DNA of 7,089 nt from the NCBI GenBank assembly GCA_903913355.1, contig CAIWKU010000403.1, positions 1 through 7,089 on the forward strand. The letters are read 5' to 3'. Every line of letters starts with the position of its first letter. Position 1 is the stretch's first letter. A model generated the notes under the pieces. That model was not told where the DNA came from. It saw nothing but the letters and a program-made list of their open reading frames with translations, and searched no databases. Shown here in pieces: positions 1-5,906 of the stretch. The translations under genes were made by a program, and so were the position numbers. The DNA is from an uncultured Bacteroidota bacterium. GTDB lineage: Bacteria; Bacteroidota; Bacteroidia; Chitinophagales; Chitinophagaceae.

Positions 1-756
1 CCTAATATCGATACCAGACCTTTGATTGGTCCGCATGGATTAACTTTTTCCGATGGCAAACTCTGGTTCTCTGCCGAAGGAACAAAATCTGTTGGCCGGT
101 ATGACCCTAAAATCAACAAAGTAGACTGGAGCATGGGAACAGGCCAGGAAAGAACGCATATGGTTTTTGTAACACCCGATGCAAAAAAGATATATGCCAC
201 GAATGTAAATGCCGGTACGGTAAGTATATTAGAATATACACAGATGGCACCCGGTCCAGGTGGTCCGATGGGGGGGCCGCCACCTCCACCCGGTGGCCAG
301 CCACGAAAAGAATGGATACATACGGTTATTCCCGTTTCAAAAGGCTCGGAAGGTTTTGATGTAACGCCCGATGGTTTGGAATTATGGACAGCAGCGGCCG
401 ATGATGGAACGATTGCTATCATTGATTTGAAAAGCCGCCGCGTTTCCACTACCCTTGATGCGAAAGTAAACGGCGCTAACCGATTAAAATTTACACCTGA
501 TGGAAAGCTTGTATTGGTGTCCAGTTTAAGAACCGGCGATCTTTTTGTGTTTGATGCTGTTTCACATAAGCTCCTGAAGAAAATCAGTACAGGCCATGGT
601 GGCGCAGGGATCTTAATTACTGATGATGGGTCAAAAGCATTTATTGGATGTACACCGGATAATTATATAGCCGTGGTTGACCTGAAAAAAATGGAACTGA
701 TTGCACATATTGATATTGGAGGCGGACCGGATGGTTTGGCCTGGGCGATACGATAA
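1..756 (+). CDS. YVTN-type beta-propeller protein, 3' part (5' end outside the window)
   Basis: The frame is open from base 1, giving 251 visible residues; the start and any signal peptide are missing. The fragment is built from repeated blades carrying a T/S-x-D-G/A-K/L turn followed by a hydrophobic strand: around residues 14-26 (FSDGKLWFSAE), 58-67 (TPDAKKIYAT), 122-131 (TPDGLELWTA), 165-175 (TPDGKLVLVSS) and 207-216 (TDDGSKAFIG). It ends in GGGPDGLAWAI. This is the YVTN/SMP-30/NHL-like propeller pattern, whose members are usually secreted or periplasmic. The family does not fix a substrate or enzymatic role. A Pro/Gly-rich loop (residues 82-102) interrupts the blades between the second and third repeats and is much more GC-rich than its surroundings. 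The gene converges on the M28 peptidase gene and its stop codon lies in a terminator-like hairpin. The family call is solid; the specific function is unknown. Confidence 0.85.
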   Translation, partial: PNIDTRPLIGPHGLTFSDGKLWFSAEGTKSVGRYDPKINKVDWSMGTGQERTHMVFVTPDAKKIYATNVNAGTVSILEYTQMAPGPGGPMGGPPPPPGGQPRKEWIHTVIPVSKGSEGFDVTPDGLELWTAAADDGTIAIIDLKSRRVSTTLDAKVNGANRLKFTPDGKLVLVSSLRTGDLFVFDAVSHKLLKKISTGHGGAGILITDDGSKAFIGCTPDNYIAVVDLKKMELIAHIDIGGGPDGLAWAIR

Positions 757-802
757 AAGACAAATAATTTCTACGATTTGTGGTAGCGCTTATTTGTCTT
801 TT
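755..802. terminator. Bidirectional hairpin terminator between convergent genes
   Basis: AAAAGACAAATAA (755-767) is the exact reverse complement of TTATTTGTCTTTT (790-802), a perfect 13-bp stem. The 22-base loop contains a further CTAC/GTAG stem (771-774 with 783-786). Read on + the right arm ends in TTTT; read on - the other arm also ends in TTTT, so it can serve both the propeller gene and the M28 peptidase gene. The last two bases of the propeller stop codon (754-756) lie in the left arm. Confidence 0.8.
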
Positions 803-824
803 CATAAATAGTCAGGATAGTGAA

Positions 825-2198
825 TTAAAGCCCTACTCCATATTGATCTATCAGGTAAATAATGGCGGCCATATTCACTGCCCCTAGGTGCAGTTCCCTT
901 TTATTTACATTTTCAAAGACATCTGTTTTTGCATGGTGCAGGTCAAAGTAGCGTTGGCTATCCACCAGCAAACTGGAAAGGATTACATTTTTATCTGCGG
1001 TTGGCAGGGGTTCTATATCTGCTCCGCCCCCGCCACTGATTATTTCGCCACCATAAGGTTTTAATAATGGGTTCCAGCGCTGAAACTTCTTTAATAACTC
1101 TACACTACAGCCAATACCAATCGCCCTTGGCGTAAAGCCTCCGTCATCACTTTCTATGGCAAAAATCATTTTCTCATTATGTTGTTTTGCCAGTTCAGCA
1201 TATTTCAGTCCACCCTTGCCTCCGTTTTCTTCATTGGCAAATAATACAAAACGGATGGTGTGTTTGGGATGATAGTTGAGTGCTTTTAAAGTTCTAAGCA
1301 CTTCCATGGTATGTACCACACCTGTTCCATCATCATGTGCTCCTTCATTTACATCCCAGCTATCCAGGTGCCCACCAAGTGTAATGATTTCATTTGGAAA
1401 TTCGGAGCCGGTTAATTCAGCCACAACATTATTTTCATCCGCATCGGGTAAAAAATATCCATACGTCTGCATTTGTACACGAACCCTTCCTTTTCTCGCT
1501 TGCGCATATAAAGCCTTTGCATCAGCAGGCCCCAGGGCAATTGCCGGGATTTTAGGAAAGGAATCATTGTATTCCATCACACCAGTCTGTGGCTCATTAT
1601 CAGGTGCAGTACTCAGGGAATGAATCATAACGCCAATGGCTCCATATTTGGCAGCCCTGCTTGGACCATCGGAACGGAACGCATAGGCATTTTCATATGC
1701 CGTTCCGGTGATAATAATCTTTGGATCGAGTATACTATGGAAATAAACGATTTTACCTTTTACTTCTGCTTTTCTTTTCTCCAACTCATCAAAATCGGCT
1801 ATTGCCAGCACTTCACCGGATATCATTCCCTTGCTGGCCAGCGAATTTCCCAGGGCCATGACAGCTAAATTTTTATGAGTTGCTTTCCCATTTATTTCGA
1901 TAATAGCAGCCAGGTCTTTTCCGCCTCTTTTCCAATTGGGCGTTTTACAGGCTTGAAAGAAAACTTTATCAGCACCTATGGCTTCCATACTCTTCTTACC
2001 CCAGATAGCCGCTTTTTGTTGTGCGGGAGAACCTGCTAAACGCCCCCCAATATTCTTGGTCAGCTCCCTCAATAAATCATAGGCTTTGCCATTTACCATG
2101 ATCTCATCTGCCATTTTTTTGATCATCGTACTGTCACTATTCGTTTGCGCAGTAGCTATAAATGGTAAAAACAAAAACAAAATCGATTTGATTCGCAT
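825..2198 (-). CDS. Secreted M28-family zinc metallopeptidase with PA domain (carboxypeptidase Q-like)
   Basis: This 457-residue protein starts with a signal peptide of about 18 residues (MRIKSILFLFLPFIATAQ), so it should be exported to the periplasm or beyond. A protease-associated (PA) insert spans roughly residues 125-240. The C-terminal M28 domain shows the full two-zinc site: H277 in GGHLDSWD with D279 beside it, bridging D289 in AHDDGTG, general base E323 and ligand E324 in ANEENGG, D351 in ESDDGG, and a final ligand at H421 or H422 in LHHAKTD. With every catalytic position present, an active amino- or carboxypeptidase cleaving small peptides is expected. The layout and length resemble plasma glutamate carboxypeptidase/carboxypeptidase Q; exact specificity cannot be read from sequence. 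No Shine-Dalgarno is visible before the ATG, as is usual in Bacteroidota. I see no type IX secretion C-terminal domain. The 135 bp upstream, up to the AHSA1-like gene, hold no clear promoter, so readthrough from that gene is possible. Confidence 0.93.
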   Translation of the reverse strand: MRIKSILFLFLPFIATAQTNSDSTMIKKMADEIMVNGKAYDLLRELTKNIGGRLAGSPAQQKAAIWGKKSMEAIGADKVFFQACKTPNWKRGGKDLAAIIEINGKATHKNLAVMALGNSLASKGMISGEVLAIADFDELEKRKAEVKGKIVYFHSILDPKIIITGTAYENAYAFRSDGPSRAAKYGAIGVMIHSLSTAPDNEPQTGVMEYNDSFPKIPAIALGPADAKALYAQARKGRVRVQMQTYGYFLPDADENNVVAELTGSEFPNEIITLGGHLDSWDVNEGAHDDGTGVVHTMEVLRTLKALNYHPKHTIRFVLFANEENGGKGGLKYAELAKQHNEKMIFAIESDDGGFTPRAIGIGCSVELLKKFQRWNPLLKPYGGEIISGGGGADIEPLPTADKNVILSSLLVDSQRYFDLHHAKTDVFENVNKRELHLGAVNMAAIIYLIDQYGVGL

Positions 2199-2333
2199 AA
2201 TTGGGGTTTATTATTCAGATAGTGCTGAAATATACTAAAACTTAGCGGGAGATATATTTATACATAAATGATCTGGCAGTATACAGTCATAGTTAGATTG
2301 GAGCATACAGCAGGCAATATGAATAAATGAAAA

Positions 2334-2747
2334 TTAGTCTTCTGATTCAGTATGCTTTTTGAAATTATCCATGATTGCCTGCCAGCCTGCTGATTGCATT
2401 TCTGGAGGATTGATCTCCTCCGGGTCAAATACTTGTTTTACAAGGGTGGTATCGTTTTCAGCAATAAAACTAATTGCTACTTTTCGCCCATCGCCTAAAG
2501 AATAGTTGATCGATTTATACAAATCAATCTGATCGTATATACCCCAAAAATCAAAACTAAAAGAGCCATCTTTTGCGGCCATCGTATAACTAAACTTACC
2601 ACCCACAGTTAAGTTATTTTCTGCTACGGGGCAGTGCCAATCATTATTTGCAAAATTCCATTGGGTTATATGATCTGGCTCGGTCCAGCATTGCCACACT
2701 TTGCTAACTGGTGCATGTATGACTGATTGAACAGTAATAGGTTCCAT
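2334..2747 (-). CDS. SRPBCC / AHSA1-like domain protein
   Basis: A 137-residue single-domain cytoplasmic protein without signal peptide or membrane segment. The start has the usual form of the AHSA1 (activator of Hsp90 ATPase homologue 1-like) branch of the SRPBCC/START fold: a first strand ITVQSVIHAP, then helix VSKVWQCWTEPDHITQW (residues 15-30), a GGKFSY strand (49-54), a D-F-W-G-I-Y strand (66-71) and the closing helix GWQAIMDNFKKHTE (121-134). The fold forms a hydrophobic cavity that binds small ligands. Most bacterial members have no assigned function and the Hsp90 link is historical. The length is normal for the family. The gene follows the NTF2-like gene after 32 bp on the same strand, which suggests co-transcription. 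The start at 2747 is the only Met before the conserved first strand. Confidence 0.92.
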   Translation of the reverse strand: MEPITVQSVIHAPVSKVWQCWTEPDHITQWNFANNDWHCPVAENNLTVGGKFSYTMAAKDGSFSFDFWGIYDQIDLYKSINYSLGDGRKVAISFIAENDTTLVKQVFDPEEINPPEMQSAGWQAIMDNFKKHTESED

Positions 2748-2753
2748 TTTATT

Positions 2754-2785
2754 ATTCAGTATTTATGATTCAATATTTATTATTC
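2754..2785. repeat. Imperfect 14-bp tandem repeat between the NTF2-like and AHSA1-like genes
   Basis: ATTCAGTATTTATG (2754-2767) is followed directly by ATTCAATATTTATT (2768-2781), 12 of 14 bases identical, and then a third partial ATTC (2782-2785). The repeat fills most of the 32-bp spacer and covers the TAA stop codon of the NTF2-like gene (2780-2782). It looks like a small slippage duplication that sets the spacing between the two genes. Confidence 0.6.
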
Positions 2786-3139
2786 TTTGGGTAATGGCAG
2801 CTTTTGCTGACGCAAAAAACTTAACCGGTCAAAATAGCCTCTTTGAAAAACGATCAGGTTATTATCGAATTGAAAAAAACCACAACCTCTTAATCCTAGT
2901 GGATCTTTCCATTCGAGAATGCCCCAATTACCTTCTTCAAAGATATTTTCAATAATACAAACCATGGTAGCTGAAGCGAATTCGGAAGAAAACATTTTCT
3001 CAATCTGGTCTCTGCCAACCACAGGGTCTGTATATACCTGATGGTTTATTGCATTTGAATCATACAATGCTGCGATTTTTTTAGCATCTGTGCTATTAAA
3101 TGCATCCACCCATTGTAAAATGAGTTCTCTTGGTTTCAT
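2780..3139 (-). CDS. NTF2-like (SnoaL-type) nuclear transport factor 2 family protein
   Basis: A 119-residue cytoplasmic protein with the cone-shaped alpha+beta fold of the NTF2-like superfamily. The first helix is ELILQWVDAFNSTDAKKIAALY (residues 5-26), followed by a strand with N32-H33 and the D38-P39-V40-V41-G42 turn, the helix RDQIEKMFSSEFA (43-55), and strands around ILEWKDP (74-80), GCGFFQFDNNLIVFQRGY (85-102) with a terminal F103-D104. The end FDRLSFLRQQKLP is typical of the small SnoaL-type proteins of Bacteroidota. Members may be enzymes (isomerases, dehydratases) or pure ligand binders; nothing here identifies the ligand. It is the first gene of a probable pair with the AHSA1-like gene. 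No convincing promoter lies in the 94 bp between it and the hairpin region, so transcription may come from the DUF4242 gene by readthrough. Confidence 0.87.
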   Translation of the reverse strand: MKPRELILQWVDAFNSTDAKKIAALYDSNAINHQVYTDPVVGRDQIEKMFSSEFASATMVCIIENIFEEGNWGILEWKDPLGLRGCGFFQFDNNLIVFQRGYFDRLSFLRQQKLPLPKE

Positions 3140-3193
3140 AAAAAATAAACTACGTTATTGGAGGCAATTATACCTTTTATAAGGGGCATTTTA

Positions 3194-3225
3194 CTAAGGT
3201 CATTCTTGGCAAGAAGGGATCTTAG
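3194..3225. repeat. Hairpin in the leader of the NTF2-like gene
   Basis: CTAAG (3194-3198) pairs with CTTAG (3221-3225), extended by GTC/GAT (3199-3201 with 3218-3220, one G-T pair), and inside it TTCTT (3203-3207) pairs with AAGAA (3211-3215). The core TTCTTGGCAAGAA is a 13-base palindrome with a single central base. No T-run follows on either strand, so it is not a classical terminator. Its left arm is also complementary to the terminator arm at 3233-3244. Confidence 0.55.
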
Positions 3226-3233
3226 AATAAGAA

Positions 3234-3258
3234 AGAGTGACCTTTGTAGGATCACTCT
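3234..3258 (-). terminator. Rho-independent terminator of the DUF4242 gene
   Basis: On the minus strand AGAGTGA-T-CC (3258-3249) pairs with GG-TCACTCT (3242-3234): seven pairs plus two across a one-base bulge, with a six-base loop. It is followed by TTCTTATTCT, a broken T-tract. It lies 17 bp past the DUF4242 stop codon in the right orientation. Confidence 0.7.
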
Positions 3259-3274
3259 ATCTCAATAAAGATAA

Positions 3275-3547
3275 TTATTCGGCAGTGGTAGGATCAATAA
3301 TTGTTTTTACTTCACTTACTGAATTTGCAGGAAAGCCGCCTTGTTTTGCATGCTCCCGAACCATTGCTTCATTGGGTGCGATATAGACGCAATAAATTTT
3401 ATCTCCCGTTACATAACTTTGTAACCATTGTATTTGGGGCCCCAGATTACTGAGCACGCCACAGGAGGTTTGAGAAATCCCTTTTAGTTGTTCAGGACTA
3501 AGGTTTCCGGCACCCGGAATTTCTCTTTCAATTACATACTTAGGCAT
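3275..3547 (-). CDS. DUF4242 domain-containing protein (SCO4226-like small alpha/beta protein)
   Basis: A 90-residue protein starting MPKYVIEREIPGAG. The reading frame stays open for 26 codons further upstream to a Met at 3625, but that stretch (MLIEISIPFGV...) has no family resemblance and the DUF4242 domain begins exactly at the Met at 3547, so I take that as the start. The conserved features are E7-R8-E9-I10-P11-G12-A13-G14, the S28-C29-G30-V31 segment, I39-Q40-W41-L42-Q43-S44-Y45-V46, I51-Y52-C53-V54-Y55, the helix MVREHAKQGGFPAN (62-75) and a final IIDPTTAE. This is the ferredoxin-like fold family whose studied member is the nickel-binding SCO4226 of Streptomyces coelicolor. Whether this copy binds metal is not shown; H66, C29 and C53 are visible candidates. 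It is divergent from the DinB gene and followed by its own terminator. Confidence 0.88.
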   Translation of the reverse strand: MPKYVIEREIPGAGNLSPEQLKGISQTSCGVLSNLGPQIQWLQSYVTGDKIYCVYIAPNEAMVREHAKQGGFPANSVSEVKTIIDPTTAE

Positions 3548-3721
3548 AGCTATTGTTTTTGGTTTAGGTAAATATTTAAAAATGATTTTAGAAACCCCGA
3601 ATGGTATACTAATCTCTATTAACAAAATGCCTTCTTATTTGCTCTGAAAATAGGTACCAGTGCAACCGTTAGCAGAAAGTAAAATACAAATTAAAACCGA
3701 AAATTTGTTGCTCGCCCTTTG

Positions 3722-3737
3722 AGAATAAACATATTCT
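3722..3737. repeat. Short inverted repeat in the intergenic region
   Basis: AGAATA (3722-3727) and TATTCT (3732-3737) are exact reverse complements around AACA, a 16-bp dyad of operator size. It follows directly on CTTTG (3717-3721). No -7 box of good quality sits at the right distance, so its role is open and chance is possible in such AT-rich DNA. Confidence 0.35.
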
Positions 3738-3811
3738 ATTAAGATTTAGTGTAGATATACGTGCATAATTTATTTAATCTCCTCATTATCACCTATATAT
3801 GCCTTTGAACA

Positions 3812-3841
3812 AAAATTTAAATAAAATAACCTTGACAACAA
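3812..3841 (-). promoter_or_regulatory. Candidate Bacteroidota-type promoter reading toward the DUF4242 gene
   Basis: On the minus strand TTG (3841-3839) is followed after exactly 19 bases by TAAATTTT (3819-3812), close to the Bacteroidota sigma-A pattern TTTG-N19-TAnnTTTG. The predicted start near 3805 would leave a leader of about 255 bases. The match is imperfect and the DNA is AT-rich, so confidence is limited. Confidence 0.35.
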
Positions 3842-3861
3842 TCATTTAATGAGTAAATTTC
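3832..3861 (+). promoter_or_regulatory. Candidate Bacteroidota-type promoter of the DinB gene
   Basis: CTTG ends at 3834 and after exactly 19 bases TAAATTTC (3854-3861) follows, matching TAnnTTTG in all but the last base. Transcription would begin near 3866, about 24 bases before the ATG at 3890, which supports that start codon. The -33 elements of this and the opposing promoter overlap. Confidence 0.5.
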
Positions 3862-3870
3862 CAACTCATT
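3848..3870. promoter_or_regulatory. Inverted repeat over the DinB -7 box (operator candidate)
   Basis: AATGAGT (3848-3854) and ACTCATT (3864-3870) are exact reverse complements with 9 bases between them, so the centre is the -7 box and the likely transcription start. A protein bound to this dyad would block the promoter. No regulator gene is visible next to it. Confidence 0.4.
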
Positions 3871-3889
3871 TTACTTCAAAATAGTCAAC

Positions 3890-4396
3890 ATGAGTATACA
3901 ATCTACCGAGGCAGAAAAGAATAGCATGATTATTACAATGCTGATCAACTCCTGGGAAATGCAGAATAAGCGTTTGGGAGAGTTGATAACCAAATTATCG
4001 GATGAGGAATTATTGTCTGAAACTTCTCCCGGGAAAAATACCGGTGTTTATCTATTGGGGCATATTGTAGCTGCCAGTGATGGTATGTTTACCATTATGG
4101 GTTTACAGGATAAAATGTATCCTGCATTAGAAGATATATTTTTAAGGACTCCGGATAAATCAGGAAAAACCTTTCCTGCTATCAATACATTAAAAGAAAA
4201 CTATCATGCCGTTACCAATAGTTTAAACACTTATTTTAAAAAGATGAGTGTTGCAGAATGGCTAAGTAAACATAATTCCGTATCGGCCGAAGATTTTGCG
4301 AAAGAACCACATCGGAATAAATTGAATATATTAATCAGCAGAACGAATCACCTGGCTAGTCATTTGGGCCAAATGTTATATCTCGAGAAAAAATAA
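3890..4396 (+). CDS. DinB family protein (four-helix bundle, putative metal-dependent)
   Basis: A 168-residue cytoplasmic protein of the DinB/YfiT-like four-helix-bundle superfamily. The first helix is around residues 13-37 (MLINSWEMQNKRLGELITKLSD), and the three histidines of the family's metal site are present: H58 in LLGHIVAASD at the start of helix 2, and H154 and H158 in RTNHLASHLGQMLYL in the last helix. Relatives include thiol-S-transferases for bacillithiol or mycothiol and proteins induced by DNA damage, but most copies are unassigned; an enzymatic role here is inference only. The ATG at 3890 lies about 24 bases past a likely transcription start; Met13 is a possible alternative start. 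There is no Shine-Dalgarno. The stop codon is part of an A/T hairpin shared with the convergent GH28 gene. Confidence 0.9.
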   Translation: MSIQSTEAEKNSMIITMLINSWEMQNKRLGELITKLSDEELLSETSPGKNTGVYLLGHIVAASDGMFTIMGLQDKMYPALEDIFLRTPDKSGKTFPAINTLKENYHAVTNSLNTYFKKMSVAEWLSKHNSVSAEDFAKEPHRNKLNILISRTNHLASHLGQMLYLEKK

Positions 4397-4412
4397 AAGA
4401 ATATTATTTTTT
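4388..4412. terminator. A/T-only bidirectional hairpin between the DinB and GH28 genes
   Basis: AAAAAATAA (4388-4396) and TTATTTTTT (4404-4412) are exact reverse complements around AAGAATA. Each arm contains the stop codon of one convergent gene (TAA 4394-4396 on +, 4404-4406 on -), and each strand ends in six T. The stem has no G-C pair, so it is weak, but the symmetry fits a minimal two-way terminator. Confidence 0.5.
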
Positions 4413-5843
4413 ACTAATCCGGACATTTTCAAAATTCAGGTTTTTAACATGTGTAGTATCGACCTCATTTTTTGCGATGATACTCATATTGCTAAAGTAG
4501 ATATCGTGTACCGGCATATAAGGTAATCCGGTGATACGAATACCGGTATTGGCCCCTTCACAAAAGATATTGCTTATGTGAATATTCGTAAACTCAGGTA
4601 TCTTATCTGTAGCCGTAGTTTTCACATCTTTTGCTTCTTTTCCCGCAGGTACATTTTCGTAATAGGCATTAAAGAGAATGGCTTCTTTCACAATATTTTT
4701 CATCACAATATTGTCTATGTAAATATTTTCTACCAATCCACCTCTTCCTGAATTACTTTTCATATTGATGCCTACATCGGTGCCGTCATAGATACAATCT
4801 TTCACGTAAATATTTCTCATCCCTCCGTCGGTATTACTGCCTACTGAAAAGCCTCCATGTGCTTTGAATACTTTACAGGCCAGGATCAGTATATTTTCCA
4901 ATTGCGGTCCATTATTGTTTTTACCACTGCTTTTCATACAAATTCCATCATCGCCCGCATTTACACTACAATCATATAGGATCACATTTTTTGAAGCGCT
5001 GATATCTATCCCGTCCCCGTTTTGTGCCCACCATTCATTGAACACTGTTACCTTATGCATGTACAGGTTGGTACAATTATTAGGGTAAAACATAAACATA
5101 GGCGAGTTCTTTAGAGTAATCGAATCGAGGAATACATTTTTACAATCATAGAAATATACCATATGCGGTCGCAGATAATCCCTTGCCTTCACATATTCTG
5201 AAGAATCTGGTTTCTTATCTGTAAACCTTGCCAGATATTCTTCCCCATTCATCGCTTCATAGCTGGGCCACCATATTTTTCCATCTTTACTAATTACACC
5301 GGTGCGGGTAAATTCATCCCATTGTGCGGGAGTTGTTTTCACTTTTTTTACAGGGCGCCAGCTATCTCCTGCCCCATCAATACTACCTGAACCAGTGATA
5401 GCGATATTTTCGGAATGAATTGAATAGATAGGGAAGGCTGTGGTTAATGTTCTTACGCCCTTGCCGGCATTTATCATGGGATATTGTGTATGGTCTCTGG
5501 TAAAAAGGATAATCGCTCCTTTTTCTACATGCAAATCAACATTGCTTTTTATTTCGATCGGTCCCGTTAGCCAGACACCGTTTGTTACCACTACATGACC
5601 CCCGCCATGCTGGTTACAGGCTTCTATCGCTTTTTTAAAAGCTTCGGTATTCAGGCTAACCCCATCATTTTTTCCACCAAAATCTGTCAGGTAATAATAT
5701 TGATTATTGAATTTAGGCAGTTCAGTCTTTGGCATAGGAAAAGGTAAGTTGCTCAGGTACTCTTGCAATGATTTTTTTTGACTGAAAACAGCGCCTGCCA
5801 ATAATAAGAGGATGCTACAAAAGAAGAATTTACCCGCTTTCAT
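4404..5843 (-). CDS. Secreted glycoside hydrolase family 28 (polygalacturonase-like) enzyme
   Basis: A 479-residue protein with a signal peptide of about 21 residues (MKAGKFFFCSILLLLAGAVF, then SQ), followed by the entrance motif of exo-acting bacterial GH28 enzymes, YYLTDFGGKNDGVSLNTEAF (residues 50-69), and the GGGHVVVTNGVWLTGPI strand (80-96). The right-handed beta-helix carries the catalytic set: N275-G276-D277-G278, G297-D298-D299-G300 and H329-G330. These acids hydrolyse alpha-1,4 bonds in pectin-type chains (galacturonan or rhamnogalacturonan) by inversion. In the usual R-x-K site for the +1 sugar carboxylate this copy reads N360-M361-K362, with a nearby R367. I see no carbohydrate-binding module, type IX sorting domain or lipobox. 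No SusC/SusD pair, other pectinase or sugar transporter is adjacent, so it is not in a typical utilization locus. A palindrome lies 70-90 bp upstream; no clear promoter boxes were found. Confidence 0.93.
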   Translation of the reverse strand: MKAGKFFFCSILLLLAGAVFSQKKSLQEYLSNLPFPMPKTELPKFNNQYYYLTDFGGKNDGVSLNTEAFKKAIEACNQHGGGHVVVTNGVWLTGPIEIKSNVDLHVEKGAIILFTRDHTQYPMINAGKGVRTLTTAFPIYSIHSENIAITGSGSIDGAGDSWRPVKKVKTTPAQWDEFTRTGVISKDGKIWWPSYEAMNGEEYLARFTDKKPDSSEYVKARDYLRPHMVYFYDCKNVFLDSITLKNSPMFMFYPNNCTNLYMHKVTVFNEWWAQNGDGIDISASKNVILYDCSVNAGDDGICMKSSGKNNNGPQLENILILACKVFKAHGGFSVGSNTDGGMRNIYVKDCIYDGTDVGINMKSNSGRGGLVENIYIDNIVMKNIVKEAILFNAYYENVPAGKEAKDVKTTATDKIPEFTNIHISNIFCEGANTGIRITGLPYMPVHDIYFSNMSIIAKNEVDTTHVKNLNFENVRISKK

Positions 5844-5906
5844 TAATTAAGGATTTATATACAGATTAATCAGAAATTGTTTCCTCTAAATTAGCTAGTT
5901 CTGAAT

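Larger units (their letters stand above)
3548..3889. other. 342-bp intergenic region between divergent DUF4242 and DinB genes
   Basis: The region is AT-rich and carries no open frame longer than a few codons that resembles a protein. It contains two face-to-face promoter candidates near its right end (3812-3861), an inverted repeat over the right-hand -7 box (3848-3870) and a shorter inverted repeat at 3722-3737. If the minus-strand promoter is real, the DUF4242 mRNA would have a leader of roughly 250 bases. I see no tRNA-like fold or known riboswitch core. Confidence 0.6.

Noticed and set aside
113..304. Minus-strand frame opposite the propeller gene
   Set aside because: Antisense to clear YVTN-type repeats; its composition reflects the reverse complement of the Pro/Gly-rich patch.
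1276..1868. Open frames on the + strand inside the M28 peptidase gene
   Set aside because: They lie antisense to a gene with complete catalytic motifs, and their translations are Cys/Ser-rich or of odd composition without any domain.
2228..2259. AAATATA/TATATTT inverted repeat as terminator of the AHSA1-like gene
   Set aside because: Seven A/T pairs around an 18-base loop with no T-run after it; too weak to call in AT-rich DNA.
3548..3625. N-terminal extension of the DUF4242 protein to a Met at 3625
   Set aside because: The 26 extra residues do not resemble the family, the domain begins exactly at the Met at 3547, and normal members are about 90 residues long.
3800..3807. TGCCTTTG on the + strand as a -7 box
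   Set aside because: It lacks the TA start of the consensus and has no -33 element at the right distance; the 3832-3861 pair fits better.
4864..5088. Open frame on the + strand inside the GH28 gene
   Set aside because: Antisense shadow of a well-supported gene; no domain and no start signals.
5886..5893. TAATTTAG on the minus strand as -7 box of the GH28 gene
   Set aside because: One mismatch to TAnnTTTG, but no TTG-like -33 element lies 17-21 bases upstream.
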